Below, piece by piece: positions 6,471 through 15,935 of a stretch of DNA of 64,000 nucleotides. The stretch comes from a virus. Made by a program: the position numbers and the translations under genes. Positions within the stretch are counted from its first letter, which is position 1. Each line of letters opens with the position of its first letter. The stretch lies in the IMG/VR virus record IMGVR_UViG_3300032173_000002, positions 1-64,000 of that record. One strand, written 5' to 3'. The notes beneath the pieces were generated by a model. The model saw only the letters and a list, made by a program, of their open reading frames with translations. It was not told the DNA's origin and ran no database searches.

Positions 6471-6679
6471 TGAATGCAAAGATATTGAGTGCGGGAGATC
6501 GGATTCAGAGAGCAGGATTTTGGGTGACTATGGTGTTTCTCTTGGGTATGATCGCAGGAGGAGCGATCACTAAAGCCTACTACATGTCCAGATTCTCTGA
6601 AGCTGCTAAGCTGGGAGGAGCGGTAATAGGAGGAGTAGTTTATGATGTGAAAGAGAGAGCTTGGCAGGGAAAGCAATAA
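6467..6679 (+). CDS. Small membrane protein after transglycosylase
   Basis: 70 residues; GTG 6467 or ATG 6470, with aggaggt upstream. One hydrophobic segment (AGFWVTMVFLLGMIAGGAIT) is followed by a glycine/alanine-rich helix and a basic tail. It overlaps the transglycosylase stop by four bases, so the two are translationally coupled. It could be a partner or regulator of that enzyme. No family is recognised. Confidence 0.55.
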   Translation: MMNAKILSAGDRIQRAGFWVTMVFLLGMIAGGAITKAYYMSRFSEAAKLGGAVIGGVVYDVKERAWQGKQ

Positions 6680-6703
6680 CTCAATTCTAATGGGGGAAGG
6701 GAA

Positions 6704-7108
6704 ATGGGTATCGGTGTAAGTTATGGGAAAGTGCTGGGGGTTAATGCCTACTTCTTTCGGGTTGGCAATTGGGTTGTGGCGATAGAGCCGACCCTACTGA
6801 CGGAGGAAATGAAGAAGAAGTCTGTAGTTCGTTTTCCTTTGGAAGCCCAGTTTAGGAGACAGAGGGATGTTTATTTTCTTGAAGCCACTTCTGCCCCATC
6901 GGCAGAAGTTTTTTTGTACCTTGTGGAAGGAGTAGCAAATAAGTTTCTTCCACAGATTCTCTCTGCCAGCGGCCTGCCTGCTACTGTTTATGATTACCTG
7001 ACTTACCAGGATCACGGATCGTATAATTGCTGGTTCGTTGAGGTGCCAAAACAGATAGCAGAGAGGTTTGTGTCTGTGATGAAAGGGAGTGGATTTGAGA
7101 TTCTGTGA
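6704..7108 (+). CDS. Hypothetical protein (134 aa)
   Basis: 134 residues after gggggaaggg. It is mixed alpha/beta with aromatic strands (VNAYFFRVGNWVVAIEPTLL), a long helix (SAEVFLYLVEGVANKFLPQI) and a C-terminal segment with Cys and Trp (YNCWFVEVPKQIAERFV). There is no signal peptide or membrane span. I do not recognise it. Confidence 0.6.
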   Translation: MGIGVSYGKVLGVNAYFFRVGNWVVAIEPTLLTEEMKKKSVVRFPLEAQFRRQRDVYFLEATSAPSAEVFLYLVEGVANKFLPQILSASGLPATVYDYLTYQDHGSYNCWFVEVPKQIAERFVSVMKGSGFEIL

Positions 7109-7166
7109 GAGAGGATATTTTTAGGTCTGAATATGAGCCTGCTGATGATTTGCCGGAGGAGGGGAT

Positions 7167-9422
7167 ATGCCAAAAGTCTTAATCTGTTCTGACTCTCCAT
7201 TCCTCTATACCGGGATGGCAAGGGTGGTTAGGGAGCTTGGAAGTCGCTTCATCCGGGAAGGTTGGATGGTGGATTATGCTGCTTGGTTTCATCGCTTGGC
7301 TGCGCCAGCTTTCGGGGATTACTGTAATCAGCAAACGACTTTTTATTCCATGGAACGAAGAGAGGATACAGGGAAGCTATTGAAGATATTGCTGTCTTCC
7401 CAGCCAGAAGTTCTTCTGTGTATTGGCGATCTGTTTTATTTCCTGGATTTGCCAAAGATAAAGTGGGAGCTACAAAGGGAGAAAGTATCCACTAAGTTTT
7501 TAGGTTATCTTAATGTAGATTCGGATATTGTGCAGCCTCAGTTCTTTGAAGTTATTGATTCCTTTGATGGAATATGTGTCCATACTGAGTTCGGTAAGAG
7601 AGCTTTGCTGTCCATACCTTCCAAATTTTCCAAGGAGTCTGGTAGAATTAGAGCAGTCCATCATGGCGTTGATTTCTCTTTCTTCCATCCACCTGTCAAG
7701 CGTGAGAGCCATAATTCGCTACAATTCCTTGTGGTAGCTCGTAACTGCTTGAGAAAGAATATTCCCTTTACGATAGAAGCATTTAGTCGGTTCTCAGCGG
7801 ACAAGACAGATGTAAAGTTGTTCTTGGCCACTGATATGGACTCCCCGGAGGGGCATAATCTTCGAGCGATGATACTGTCGCGTCCGAACTTGTGGGGGAA
7901 GGTATCGTTTACAGAGTCTATCACCCCGTTCAAGGGACTGAGTGATACTGCAATTTCTGAGATTTATCAGGCGTCGGATGTTCTGATAGACTGGCCTATG
8001 GCGGAAGGATTCGGTCTTCCAGTACTGGAGGCGATGGCTTCCAAGGTTCTTGTCCTGGGGATTGCTTATTCGTCCTTTCCGGAGCTATTGGATGGGGATG
8101 AGAATAATTTGGATGGGAGCAGGGGTTATCTGATCCAGCCTGGGAACTGGCTCTATGGTCAGTATGGACAGAGAATGGCGGTCCCGGATGTTGGGACCGC
8201 CGTTAATTTATTGGAAAGGATTTATAGTAGCTGGAATGGTGAGTGGAATGATGAAGTAAGGAAAGTGATAACAAATGCCTACGAGTGGTCTCGCAAGAAG
8301 ACATGGGATAGGTGTTTTAAGGAGATTTGCTCTGAAGCTAATAGACTAATGAGTAGTAAAGAGAAAGAAGTGGCTCCCTTCCTGTGGCAATTCCCAGTTC
8401 AGACAGGAGCCAGGGTCTATGCTACAGAGGAAGTGAGGGAGGCGAGGAGGAGGGGGCGAGGACCTTGCATCGGGATTTGTAAGCTGGGTGGCTTAGGCGA
8501 TATCTTGCAGTTGCTTCCTGTGATTAAGGGAATCAAGAGGGCATATCCAAACTCTTATGTAATCGTAGCTGTTGGGTCTGGTGAGAATCTTCTTAGGTGG
8601 CTTTGCGAGAGGAATCATCTGGTGGACGGTATAGTCAATATGGGTAATGTTCACCAGCAGACAGCATTGAAAACTTTTTCCGGAGTTTTTGATTTGTTCT
8701 ATGATGTCCGGTATGTAAGCAGGGTATATGGGGAGAGGCCCACTGAGTTCTTTAATAAGTATAGGTCTTTCTATGATGGCTGGGCCTTTTCAAATGCGAG
8801 GCTTCGCTCGCTGGGTACCCATGTGGTAGATCTGATGCTGAATAGTTTGGGATTGAATGACTTTGCTTCTTTGGATGATCTTCTGATAAGTAGGGATATA
8901 CTGGATGGTATAAATCTCGATCTCACTGGACTTTCAACTTATGTGGTAGTTCATAATAGTGCTGGTGGTATTGGTAATTTGAAGGCTTTACCAGAGGAAG
9001 AGATCGCTCGTCTGATTAGGGTTATACATGACAAGGGTTACTCAGTAGCTCAGGTGGGCATCAATGAAGATCCGGAGTTGCCAGGAGTAGACCTGGATTT
9101 CAGGTCGAAGCTGAACATCCAGGAGTTCGCTTTGGTTTTGAGTCAGGCCAGGCTATATGTAGGTCTGGAGGGTTTCTGGTATCATCTGGCCCATTCCCTT
9201 GGGGTACCCACTTATGTATGGTTTACTTGTACTCCTCCAGAGTGCTTCTCCTACAAGGAGGATTTGGTTGTCCTCTTTGAGGATCGATGTGAACCTTGCT
9301 GGTGGTCTGCGGCTGCTGGAGATAATTGGTGGAAAGTTTGTATATCTGGGGAAAGGAGGTGTTTGAATCTTCCTTCTATAGAAGTGATGGAGGAGAAACT
9401 GTCTAATGTCTTGATGCACTAG
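7167..9422 (+). CDS. Two-domain glycosyltransferase (GT4-like + GT9-like)
   Basis: 751 residues after ggaggagggg. The N-terminal half is a GT-B enzyme of the GT4 type: donor-site motif EGFGLPVLEAMASKV near residue 280, with Rossmann strands before it. The C-terminal half (from about 430) starts ICKLGGLGDILQLLPVIKGI, the GT9/heptosyltransferase signature, and continues with a second GT-B nucleotide domain (about 600-720). A fusion of two transferases in one chain is unusual. The substrate may be host surface glycan, virion protein or phage DNA; nothing in the sequence decides. Other glycosyltransferases are at 34-39 kb. Confidence 0.8.
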   Translation: MPKVLICSDSPFLYTGMARVVRELGSRFIREGWMVDYAAWFHRLAAPAFGDYCNQQTTFYSMERREDTGKLLKILLSSQPEVLLCIGDLFYFLDLPKIKWELQREKVSTKFLGYLNVDSDIVQPQFFEVIDSFDGICVHTEFGKRALLSIPSKFSKESGRIRAVHHGVDFSFFHPPVKRESHNSLQFLVVARNCLRKNIPFTIEAFSRFSADKTDVKLFLATDMDSPEGHNLRAMILSRPNLWGKVSFTESITPFKGLSDTAISEIYQASDVLIDWPMAEGFGLPVLEAMASKVLVLGIAYSSFPELLDGDENNLDGSRGYLIQPGNWLYGQYGQRMAVPDVGTAVNLLERIYSSWNGEWNDEVRKVITNAYEWSRKKTWDRCFKEICSEANRLMSSKEKEVAPFLWQFPVQTGARVYATEEVREARRRGRGPCIGICKLGGLGDILQLLPVIKGIKRAYPNSYVIVAVGSGENLLRWLCERNHLVDGIVNMGNVHQQTALKTFSGVFDLFYDVRYVSRVYGERPTEFFNKYRSFYDGWAFSNARLRSLGTHVVDLMLNSLGLNDFASLDDLLISRDILDGINLDLTGLSTYVVVHNSAGGIGNLKALPEEEIARLIRVIHDKGYSVAQVGINEDPELPGVDLDFRSKLNIQEFALVLSQARLYVGLEGFWYHLAHSLGVPTYVWFTCTPPECFSYKEDLVVLFEDRCEPCWWSAAAGDNWWKVCISGERRCLNLPSIEVMEEKLSNVLMH

Positions 9423-9431
9423 GAGGGTGAG

Positions 9432-9905
9432 TTGAGTAGTCAGATTCAGCAGGCGTTTCTCGATTCATTTACCAAATCTATAGTGAAGAAAATAGCTGCA
9501 GGAAAGGAACTGACGGACTTGGATCGAGTCTTGATAGACAAGCTTGATCTCGATTTGGAGAAATTGGGCTGGACTGCTACAAGAGATAAGGAAGATGTGG
9601 AAGTCTTGGAGTCGCTGAGTGGTTTCAAAAAGCTGTGTATGACCGGAGACGGTCTCTTGCTTTACTATCCGGTGTGGTGGTTAGTTGGGAGTTACTTCCC
9701 CTGGTCTTGTAGTTATCGGATTGGGTCTTTTGTGGCAGTTTCTCTAAACGAATTCAGGAGGGCGCTGACTAAGCAATTCCACGAAGACCAGGTCCAGCCC
9801 AGGCTCATTACAGCATCGGACCCCGAGTATGGTGGATTCTTTGTAGTTAAATCGTCTTCCTTCCTTCGGGATCTCCCTTGTTTTATCCAACTTAGAGCGA
9901 GGTGA
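9432..9905 (+). CDS. Hypothetical protein (157 aa)
   Basis: Starts with TTG 9432 after aggagggtgag. The N-terminal 60 residues are charged helices (FTKSIVKKIAAGKELTDLDR) and the remainder is strand-rich with many aromatics (LLYYPVWWLVGSYFPW). There is no recognised family. It is followed by a GTG-started gene three bases later, so it is part of the same operon. Confidence 0.55.
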   Translation: MSSQIQQAFLDSFTKSIVKKIAAGKELTDLDRVLIDKLDLDLEKLGWTATRDKEDVEVLESLSGFKKLCMTGDGLLLYYPVWWLVGSYFPWSCSYRIGSFVAVSLNEFRRALTKQFHEDQVQPRLITASDPEYGGFFVVKSSSFLRDLPCFIQLRAR

Positions 9906-9908
9906 TCT

Positions 9909-10139
9909 GTGGAGGAGATAAAGATAGAGAGACTGATAAGTGGGAGTTTCCATCTTGGTGGAAATACGCTGAAGAGGTATCTTGAATGGACACAGTGGCT
10001 ATTATCCAGCTTGATCCGAACAGAACCTGGGACAAGGGTAAAGCTCGGAGTTTTTTGGCTGGTGAATGTTGGTGATAATTCCTTCTCGATAGTTACTGAT
10101 GAGGGGCAGCTTACCGATGGGATCGAGTCGCTTCTCTAG
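9909..10139 (+). CDS. Hypothetical protein (76 aa)
   Basis: 76 residues starting GTG. It contains a helix rich in Trp, Leu and Arg (LKRYLEWTQWLLSSLIRTEP) and a strand pair (VKLGVFWLVNVGDNSFSIVT). Its 3' end overlaps the start of the next gene by about 20 bases. The function is unknown. Confidence 0.5.
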   Translation: MEEIKIERLISGSFHLGGNTLKRYLEWTQWLLSSLIRTEPGTRVKLGVFWLVNVGDNSFSIVTDEGQLTDGIESLL

Positions 10140-11298
10140 TCTTTCGGCATTATCAGATTTGTATAAGAGACCTTCGCCAGAGCTGCTGGCAGAGAGCTAC
10201 TTACTGTTGAAGGAGATCTCGGCGCAAGTAGTGAATGAAATTCTACCAGGAAGTGATTTAGAGTTTCCCCATGACTTTGCCCTGGATCTCGCCTACCGCA
10301 TTGCTAAAAAGAAGTTCAATCCTCCATCAAATATTTGGTCGCTTAGAAAATACATCAAGAAAACCTTTTTTACCAGGCGAATAGGAAACAAGATAGAGGA
10401 TAGCAGTCGTATAATTCCATTTGAAAATGAGATGGCAAGTCTGCTGTGCGATAATATTGATCTGGATGCGGCGATAGATTCTCGTACCGCAGCATGTCAG
10501 GTTCTTTTGTCTTTGATGGAGTTTTATTCTCTGGATCAGATCAAAAAGAATCTTCCTTTAGCCGTAATTAGCTACCGGGATAAGATTTCCATTAGTGTGA
10601 TGAGTGAGGACTTTAAGAGGTTCTATCTTACTTTTGAGTCTATACTGAGGGGAGTTCGGGAAAGAAACGAGTTCGGAGAGTTCTTTCTGGGTACAACAAG
10701 GATTGACGATGGTGTTAAGTCAATCATTGCTGCAGTGGCGTTGAAGAGGCTGTTTTTGGAGATCGTAGATTCTGATTTGGTTTACTCTCTGGACTTCGGT
10801 AGCCTTTTTCGACTGGCTCAAGTGGCCGGAGGGAGAAAAATATCCGTTCCGAAGATTCAGGAGCTTAATGATGTTATGGCTCGGTCGAGGAGCTTTGCAG
10901 ATTTCCTGTTCGACGAGTGTTCTAGTATATCTACTACAAAGAGTGGTGTTAGGAGTTATATGGAGGTAAAAGATACTCCTCACAGCACCTTGCGGGGAGA
11001 GTCAATATCTGATTTCCTGAGTAGGGGCCTTCGGGAAATTCCGGTAAATAAATACATTGATGTAGTGGTGGAGGCGTTGGTGGGCCTTCTCGAAGATATG
11101 ATACGGGTCCTGAAAGAATGTGGTAGTAGTTTGGGGGATGATCGTTATTTGATGGTAGTTGAAGAAGTCTCTCGATTGATTTATCTGCTAAATAAGTCGA
11201 TGGGGAAAACTGTTCATGCTTCTGTTAGCTCTATGATGGATGCTGTTGCGAAGGACAAGGAAAGTGTTTCGGTGAAGACCTTTAGAGGAGGAGCCTAA
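10117..11298 (+). CDS. Hypothetical helical protein (393 aa)
   Basis: ATG 10117 is preferred; ATG 10099 is in frame and would add six residues. The protein is almost entirely helical without Cys-rich or catalytic motifs. Segments such as DLYKRPSPELLAESYLLLKE and VVEALVGLLEDMIRVLKECG suggest a bundled structure. It lies just upstream of the packaging genes. In comparable phages this position often holds an uncharacterised structural or packaging-related protein, but that is position-based only. Confidence 0.6.
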   Translation: MGSSRFSSLSALSDLYKRPSPELLAESYLLLKEISAQVVNEILPGSDLEFPHDFALDLAYRIAKKKFNPPSNIWSLRKYIKKTFFTRRIGNKIEDSSRIIPFENEMASLLCDNIDLDAAIDSRTAACQVLLSLMEFYSLDQIKKNLPLAVISYRDKISISVMSEDFKRFYLTFESILRGVRERNEFGEFFLGTTRIDDGVKSIIAAVALKRLFLEIVDSDLVYSLDFGSLFRLAQVAGGRKISVPKIQELNDVMARSRSFADFLFDECSSISTTKSGVRSYMEVKDTPHSTLRGESISDFLSRGLREIPVNKYIDVVVEALVGLLEDMIRVLKECGSSLGDDRYLMVVEEVSRLIYLLNKSMGKTVHASVSSMMDAVAKDKESVSVKTFRGGA

Positions 11299-11429
11299 TG
11301 GATAATTTGGATGGAATGTTTCTTAGATTTATCTTCCTTTCGCTGATCTCTGGAATAGTAGGTGGATTGATAGGAAGTCTTATATGTCTCTTGTTTGGGG
11401 CAGGAAAGGGAGAGCGCAGGGTAAGGTAA
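11298..11429 (+). CDS. Small membrane protein (43 aa)
   Basis: 43 residues; the ATG at 11298 overlaps the upstream TAA, with agaggaggag before it. It has one glycine-zipper-like hydrophobic helix (FLSLISGIVGGLIGSLICLL) and a basic C-terminus (GKGERRVR). The role is unknown. Confidence 0.5.
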   Translation: MDNLDGMFLRFIFLSLISGIVGGLIGSLICLLFGAGKGERRVR

Positions 11430-11500
11430 AAATATCCGAAAAAAGAAAACAAAATGCAGGGCCCGTTTCGATTAAAATCAGGGGTATTTTTAGGGGAGGA
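11424..11500 (+). repeat. Diverged third copy of the 32.85/63.5-kb repeat
   Basis: The stretch aaaagaaaac...cgtttcgattaaaatcag...gtatttttaggggagga follows the same order of blocks as the inverted-repeat arms at 32851-32933 and 63505-63586 (A-rich, G-rich, gtttc-attraaat-cag, gg-tttttaaggagg). By eye the identity is only about two thirds. It ends in a purine-rich site serving the ORF at 11507, like the arm at 32.85 kb, which also lies just before a start codon. Confidence 0.4.
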
Positions 11501-11506
11501 TTGGCT

Positions 11507-11596
11507 ATGGTTTATGTGACTCTGCTCTTTAGTGTTGGAAGTATTGCTGTAGCTATCTTTTTTGTTGTAGTAACCTGGCTATTGGATTTATGGTAG
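11507..11596 (+). CDS. Tiny membrane protein (29 aa)
   Basis: The ATG at 11507 has aggggagga upstream. The 29 residues are one membrane helix (VYVTLLFSVGSIAVAIFFVV) ending WLLDLW. A longer frame from 11384 runs through the repeat and is less convincing. It is one of several single-helix proteins between packaging genes. Confidence 0.4.
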   Translation: MVYVTLLFSVGSIAVAIFFVVVTWLLDLW

Positions 11597-11638
11597 GTGG
11601 GGCTTATATGAGCTTCTGCTGCTTTGTTATTCTTATTT

Positions 11639-12223
11639 ATGAACAAGACTCCCGGTCGTAGAAAGTTCAGGACTAGAAAGAGGCCTACTCCTGCCCACAA
11701 AGGGAAAAGGACGACTCGGGCCACTTCTGAGGGAACTTCCCCTGCGGAGGATTGGGAATTGCTGGCAAGAAACAATCCTAATGCCTTTGTGGCGAGAGTT
11801 CAGGAGGCTATTACCAATAGCCGAGTCGCAGTAGCTAATCATATCAAGGTTCAATATCAGAGACTCAATCGGTTGAACCGAGTAATGGATACTTTGGAAG
11901 TAGAATTCAACAATCCAGAGTTTCTTCAACAGTTATCTCAAAATCCAGTTCTGGCGATGAGTGTGTGGAAGAACCTGAGCGAGGAGGTTTCCCGGATTAC
12001 TTTGAACTTAATGAACATTAACAAAGTCATGATAGGTATTCAGAGAATGGGGGAAGTCTCTGAGGATTTTCGTCGTAGAATAGAAAGAGTGTCCCTTCCC
12101 TCTGTTCAGAGCAAGGGGGATTCCGCTGTAGCAGAGATCGTGGATGAGATCGGGGAGGAAGACCGTAAAGATTTGAAAAAGCAAGTGCTGGGCAGACTCA
12201 GGGAGTTATTAGAAAGTGAGTAA
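11639..12223 (+). CDS. Candidate terminase small subunit
   Basis: 194 residues from the ATG at 11639. The N-terminus is very basic (RRKFRTRKRPTPAHKGKRTT), suited to DNA contact. The middle is a long helical region (VQEAITNSRVAVANHIKVQY; LNRLNRVMDTLEVEF) that could oligomerise, and the C-terminus is acidic and helical. It overlaps the large terminase start by eight bases. Size, charge layout and position support a small-terminase role. No sequence motif proves it. Confidence 0.5.
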   Translation: MNKTPGRRKFRTRKRPTPAHKGKRTTRATSEGTSPAEDWELLARNNPNAFVARVQEAITNSRVAVANHIKVQYQRLNRLNRVMDTLEVEFNNPEFLQQLSQNPVLAMSVWKNLSEEVSRITLNLMNINKVMIGIQRMGEVSEDFRRRIERVSLPSVQSKGDSAVAEIVDEIGEEDRKDLKKQVLGRLRELLESE

Positions 12224-14078
12224 TCGGCGATTACTAGATAAGATTGATAAGCTGTCCAAGGAGGAGTTGAATGCCTTACTTTCAAGGATAGCCACAGACG
12301 ATTACGAAGAGCCCCCTGTGGCAATTGATGTTTTTCTGGATGACTCTTACTTCTTGGGAGATTTTTTCAGAGGGAAGCTCCGGCCCATAGTGAGAGAGGC
12401 TTTGAATGAGATTTTCCCATCACCTTTTGTAGATAAGTACTGGCTGGTTGCTTTCAAGGGAGCTACTGGATGGGGGAAGACTTGGGCGGCCTGCGCCGGA
12501 ATGTTATATGATACATATAGACTGCTTTGTATGAAGAGTCCCCAGGAGTTCTTTGGCCTTGGAAACGAAACGATGCTGGTGTTCTACATTTTCAATGTAA
12601 CCTTGGCGGGATCGAAGACAAACAAGATTGATGTAGTATGGGATGTCGTTTCCCGAATGATCCACTCTTCCCCATACTTCAGGGAGAAGGCCGAGCGAGT
12701 GAAACTGTCCTCTGATGGGGATAAGTCTATGTTCCCCAAGAGAATTGATTTCCATGCGGGCTCAAGGGTAGTTCATGCTCTAGGACAGGCGGTGGCTGGG
12801 GCTATTCTGGATGAGGCGAATTTTGAGGTGATCTCCGGTCAGGTTTACCAGAACTTCAATCAGCTGCTCCGTCGTATGCAAACTCGTTTTATACGAGGTA
12901 GGATCTGGGTGGTCTCTTCGGAGCAGGAAAAGACTTCTGTCCTGAACTCTATTATCAAAAGATATGAGAATAGCAAGGGAGTAAAGGTTGTTTCCAAAAC
13001 TCTCTGGGAAGCGGTTCCTGAGAAGTTCTCTGGTAAGACCTTTGAAGTGTTCCCTGGATCGGATGTATGTCCTCCCTTCATTGTGGGAGAGGAAAAGGTT
13101 GACCTATCAGAAGAGGATAAGGCGTTAATTATTCATGCTCCTATTGAACTAAAGAGTTCTGCGGATGCTGATCTGATTGGGTTTTTGAGGGACTTTGCGG
13201 GGATTGAGGTAGGATCGAAATACAAGCTGTTTCGTCAGAAGGAAAAAGTTTCTGGTGCTATGGTGATCACTCCGATTTTCCCGGAGGTGATTCGGCTGTC
13301 CTTTACAGACGAGCATGACCAGATAGAGCACTATCTGCTGGTAGATGGATATTTTGATCATATTCCTGATTCGGGCCTTCCTCGATATATCCATCTCGAT
13401 TTTGGTCTCTCCGGGGATCGTTTTGGAATCGCAGCCTGCTACAGTCCCAGGGCAAAGGTAGTGGAGTTTGTGGATGCAATAAGCAGGAGAAAGGTCAGAG
13501 AGAGTGTTCCTGAAATTGTAGTAGAGTGGGCTTTCGCTGTAGAAGCTAAGAAAGGCTTCCAGATTCCCATCTACAAGGTTCGTTCATTCATTTCATGGCT
13601 CCGCAGCAAGAACTATCCTATCTCAGTGATTTCTGCTGACGGATTCCAGAGCGAGGATTGTTTGCAGCTTCTTTCCTTAGCTGGGCTAAAGACCGCTAGG
13701 ATTTCTGTGGATAAGACTACTCTTCCATATACAAGTCTTCGGACAGCAATATATGAAGATCGCTGTAAATTGCCCAAGAATAAGTTGCTCAAGGAGGAGC
13801 TACTGGGTTTGGAGATCTCTCCGGATGGTAAGACAATTGACCATTCGCCAAGGGGTTCTAAGGATATTTCTGATGGAGTCTCTGGTGCGGCATCTTCCTT
13901 ACTGGCAGATAAGAATGTGGTATTCTTCCAAAAGTTTATCAAAGAAGACAGAAGAGAGATAGGCGAGACAGATGAGATAGAGGCTCCAACTTTAGCGGAA
14001 GTCTTTTGGGGAAGGGAGAGGGGAAGAGCTTCTGTAGCAGATAACATTTTGAACATGTTTGGAGGGCAGAGATGGTAG
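12216..14078 (+). CDS. terL: Terminase large subunit (TerL)
   Basis: 620 residues from GTG 12216. The ATPase domain has Walker A GATGWGKT (82-89) and Walker B AGAILDEANF with D199/E200. The nuclease domain has the acidic triad context: RYIHLDFGLSGD near 395, ISADGFQSED near 475 and DHSPRGSKDISDG near 545-557. The arrangement is that of T4 gp17-like packaging motors, which use ATP to translocate DNA through the portal and cut it. The gene is complete, with no intein, and overlaps a tiny membrane ORF at its end. Confidence 0.93.
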   Translation: MSNRRLLDKIDKLSKEELNALLSRIATDDYEEPPVAIDVFLDDSYFLGDFFRGKLRPIVREALNEIFPSPFVDKYWLVAFKGATGWGKTWAACAGMLYDTYRLLCMKSPQEFFGLGNETMLVFYIFNVTLAGSKTNKIDVVWDVVSRMIHSSPYFREKAERVKLSSDGDKSMFPKRIDFHAGSRVVHALGQAVAGAILDEANFEVISGQVYQNFNQLLRRMQTRFIRGRIWVVSSEQEKTSVLNSIIKRYENSKGVKVVSKTLWEAVPEKFSGKTFEVFPGSDVCPPFIVGEEKVDLSEEDKALIIHAPIELKSSADADLIGFLRDFAGIEVGSKYKLFRQKEKVSGAMVITPIFPEVIRLSFTDEHDQIEHYLLVDGYFDHIPDSGLPRYIHLDFGLSGDRFGIAACYSPRAKVVEFVDAISRRKVRESVPEIVVEWAFAVEAKKGFQIPIYKVRSFISWLRSKNYPISVISADGFQSEDCLQLLSLAGLKTARISVDKTTLPYTSLRTAIYEDRCKLPKNKLLKEELLGLEISPDGKTIDHSPRGSKDISDGVSGAASSLLADKNVVFFQKFIKEDRREIGETDEIEAPTLAEVFWGRERGRASVADNILNMFGGQRW

Positions 14079-14182
14079 CATGGTGGTGGCTGGTAATTGT
14101 TGCATTTGTTTCCTTTTTTCTCGGACTGTTAGTGGAAGCCCTCTGCATCATAGTGAGGGAAGATCAGGAGGCTGATTCATGA
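14072..14182 (+). CDS. Tiny membrane protein between terL and portal
   Basis: 36 residues. One hydrophobic helix (WWWLVIVAFVSFFLGLLVEA) is followed by a short acidic tail. It overlaps terL by seven bases and the portal gene by four, which argues that it is real and coupled. The function is unknown. Confidence 0.5.
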   Translation: MVAWWWLVIVAFVSFFLGLLVEALCIIVREDQEADS

Positions 14183-15870
14183 CAACGAAGAAGAAAGAAC
14201 AGAAGACCGAAGGTTTAACAGAAAAGTTCAAGAGCACCTCTGAAGAGGCAAGAAGTAGCTTAGAAGAAGTCCAGAAAATACTGAACGAAGATAGGCGAGT
14301 TCGGGAGGAGCTAGTTGCCTTAATGTCCAAAAAGGATTTTCTGGATCGGGTGAAGATGGTTCGCTGGGCTTCTGAGACAGACCCGGCTGGGGTGGATTTA
14401 ACTTCAAGGTCTGGTTATCTGCTGGGCGCATTATTCAGCACAGTATGGAACAGGGTGAGAAATGAGCGAACTCGGATATACAAAGACATAGTTGAGCTAC
14501 GCAAGTTCTACCTGACCAATACAATCATATCTCAGTTTGCCACAGATGCCTTAACTCCAGAAGTAGGTACAGAAGAGATACTGGAGGTGGTCTCTACAGA
14601 CAGTGATAATGATCTGCTGAAAGACGAGTTGAAGGAGCTTCAGGATAAATTCGATCTGGATGCTATTGTGAACTCTGTCGTGGAAGATTTTCTCGCATAT
14701 GGAGAGTATTACTTGTCTGTTGAGGTAGATGGGACTGTGAATAGTCCTGGAGAGGGATTGGTTGATTTACGCGATGATGTAGAGCCCAACTCGATAGTTT
14801 GTCTTTCAGAATTTGGTAATGTATTGGGTTATCTCCATATAAAGAGAGGAACAGGTGGGACCGAGAGGCTGGAGTTCGTAGATAAGGTCTCCTATATTCA
14901 GTTTTCCTTCCAACCGGCTCGATTGCGGGTGGATTTGATGAAGGAGATGGAGCCCCATATAAAGAGAATTCGTGAACTGGAGAAGAAGTATGGAATCAAG
15001 GTGCCTCGATTCGTTCGTGTTGGAAAGCCAGTGATCTTTGATGTGATAGATAAGATTACTGAACTCTCTTTACTGGAGCAAATGGTTCCTGCTATTTCCC
15101 TGTCGGCGATGGCCGCAGGTAATGTAATGGGAGTCAGGGTCTCCGATGGGATGGGTCTGGAAGAGGCGATGAAGCTGGCAAGGGCTCTGGAAGAACTGGT
15201 CAATAAGAAGGTTTCTGTGGATACGACAAATAAAGCAGTCTCCTTAGAGAATATCATGTCCTCGGCAGGTAGGATTCGGTTCATCCCCATCTGGGGCACT
15301 GCGGGGGGATCCCCTGTAGTCTCCCTGGGTTACAAGGAGGATGTACAAGGTTTATCTGACTGGGCTAGTAAGATTCGGGAAGTAATCTGTGGTGCGGCTG
15401 GTATCCCGTCTGAGGTGCTTTTCCATACGGGAATGGGTTCTTCAGAAAGAGGAGCCAGGGCAGGGATTCTTCGCAGGTATGCAAGATACTTACGCAAGTT
15501 GAAGTTGATCCAGACTGCCGTAGCTAAAGCCATAGAGCAGATGGCAGGGATTCATCTGGTTGCAAGGGGCATCCCTTTCAAGCCCTCCGACATCCGCACC
15601 CGGTTCAAGAATAACTTGATCGAGATAGACAATCTGGATGAACTGGAGTACATCGACACGACTATCAGTGTTCTGAAGAATGTAATTGAGTTTCTCATGG
15701 AGAAGATGTCTAAGTATATTGATGAGGAGGAATTGATTGATTTCGTACGAGAGGAATTGTCCGTGGCCGGGGTCCCCTCTGATATTTTCATCAAGACAGT
15801 GAAACAAGTGATTCTTCCGGAGCCAAACAAGACTCCTAGTCCATCCACCACGATCAAACTGGTCGGTTAG
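14179..15870 (+). CDS. Portal protein
   Basis: 563 residues, directly after terL. It shows the portal layout: a charged N-terminal helix, a wing region (IVELRKFYLTNTIISQFATD; LKDELKELQDKFDLDAIVNS) and a conserved stretch VICGAAGIPSEVLFHTGMGS (about 405-425) typical of portals (IPxxxL...). A C-terminal helical crown follows (ISVLKNVIEFLMEKMSKYID). It forms the dodecameric ring at the head vertex through which TerL pumps DNA and to which the neck attaches. Confidence 0.85.
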   Translation: MTTKKKEQKTEGLTEKFKSTSEEARSSLEEVQKILNEDRRVREELVALMSKKDFLDRVKMVRWASETDPAGVDLTSRSGYLLGALFSTVWNRVRNERTRIYKDIVELRKFYLTNTIISQFATDALTPEVGTEEILEVVSTDSDNDLLKDELKELQDKFDLDAIVNSVVEDFLAYGEYYLSVEVDGTVNSPGEGLVDLRDDVEPNSIVCLSEFGNVLGYLHIKRGTGGTERLEFVDKVSYIQFSFQPARLRVDLMKEMEPHIKRIRELEKKYGIKVPRFVRVGKPVIFDVIDKITELSLLEQMVPAISLSAMAAGNVMGVRVSDGMGLEEAMKLARALEELVNKKVSVDTTNKAVSLENIMSSAGRIRFIPIWGTAGGSPVVSLGYKEDVQGLSDWASKIREVICGAAGIPSEVLFHTGMGSSERGARAGILRRYARYLRKLKLIQTAVAKAIEQMAGIHLVARGIPFKPSDIRTRFKNNLIEIDNLDELEYIDTTISVLKNVIEFLMEKMSKYIDEEELIDFVREELSVAGVPSDIFIKTVKQVILPEPNKTPSPSTTIKLVG

Positions 15871-15935
15871 GCTTAGAAAATCTGTCAAAACGGTTAATAT
15901 ATAGGGGAAAGTTTTCTCCCAGGGAGGCAGGCAAA

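Noticed and set aside
7105-7182. 25-codon GTG frame between 6704 and 7167 genes
   Set aside because: It overlaps both neighbours, lacks its own site and shows no recognisable sequence.
12216-14078. Possible intein in the large terminase
   Set aside because: Motifs and spacing from Walker A to the nuclease domain are continuous at normal length, with no Hint-type blocks.
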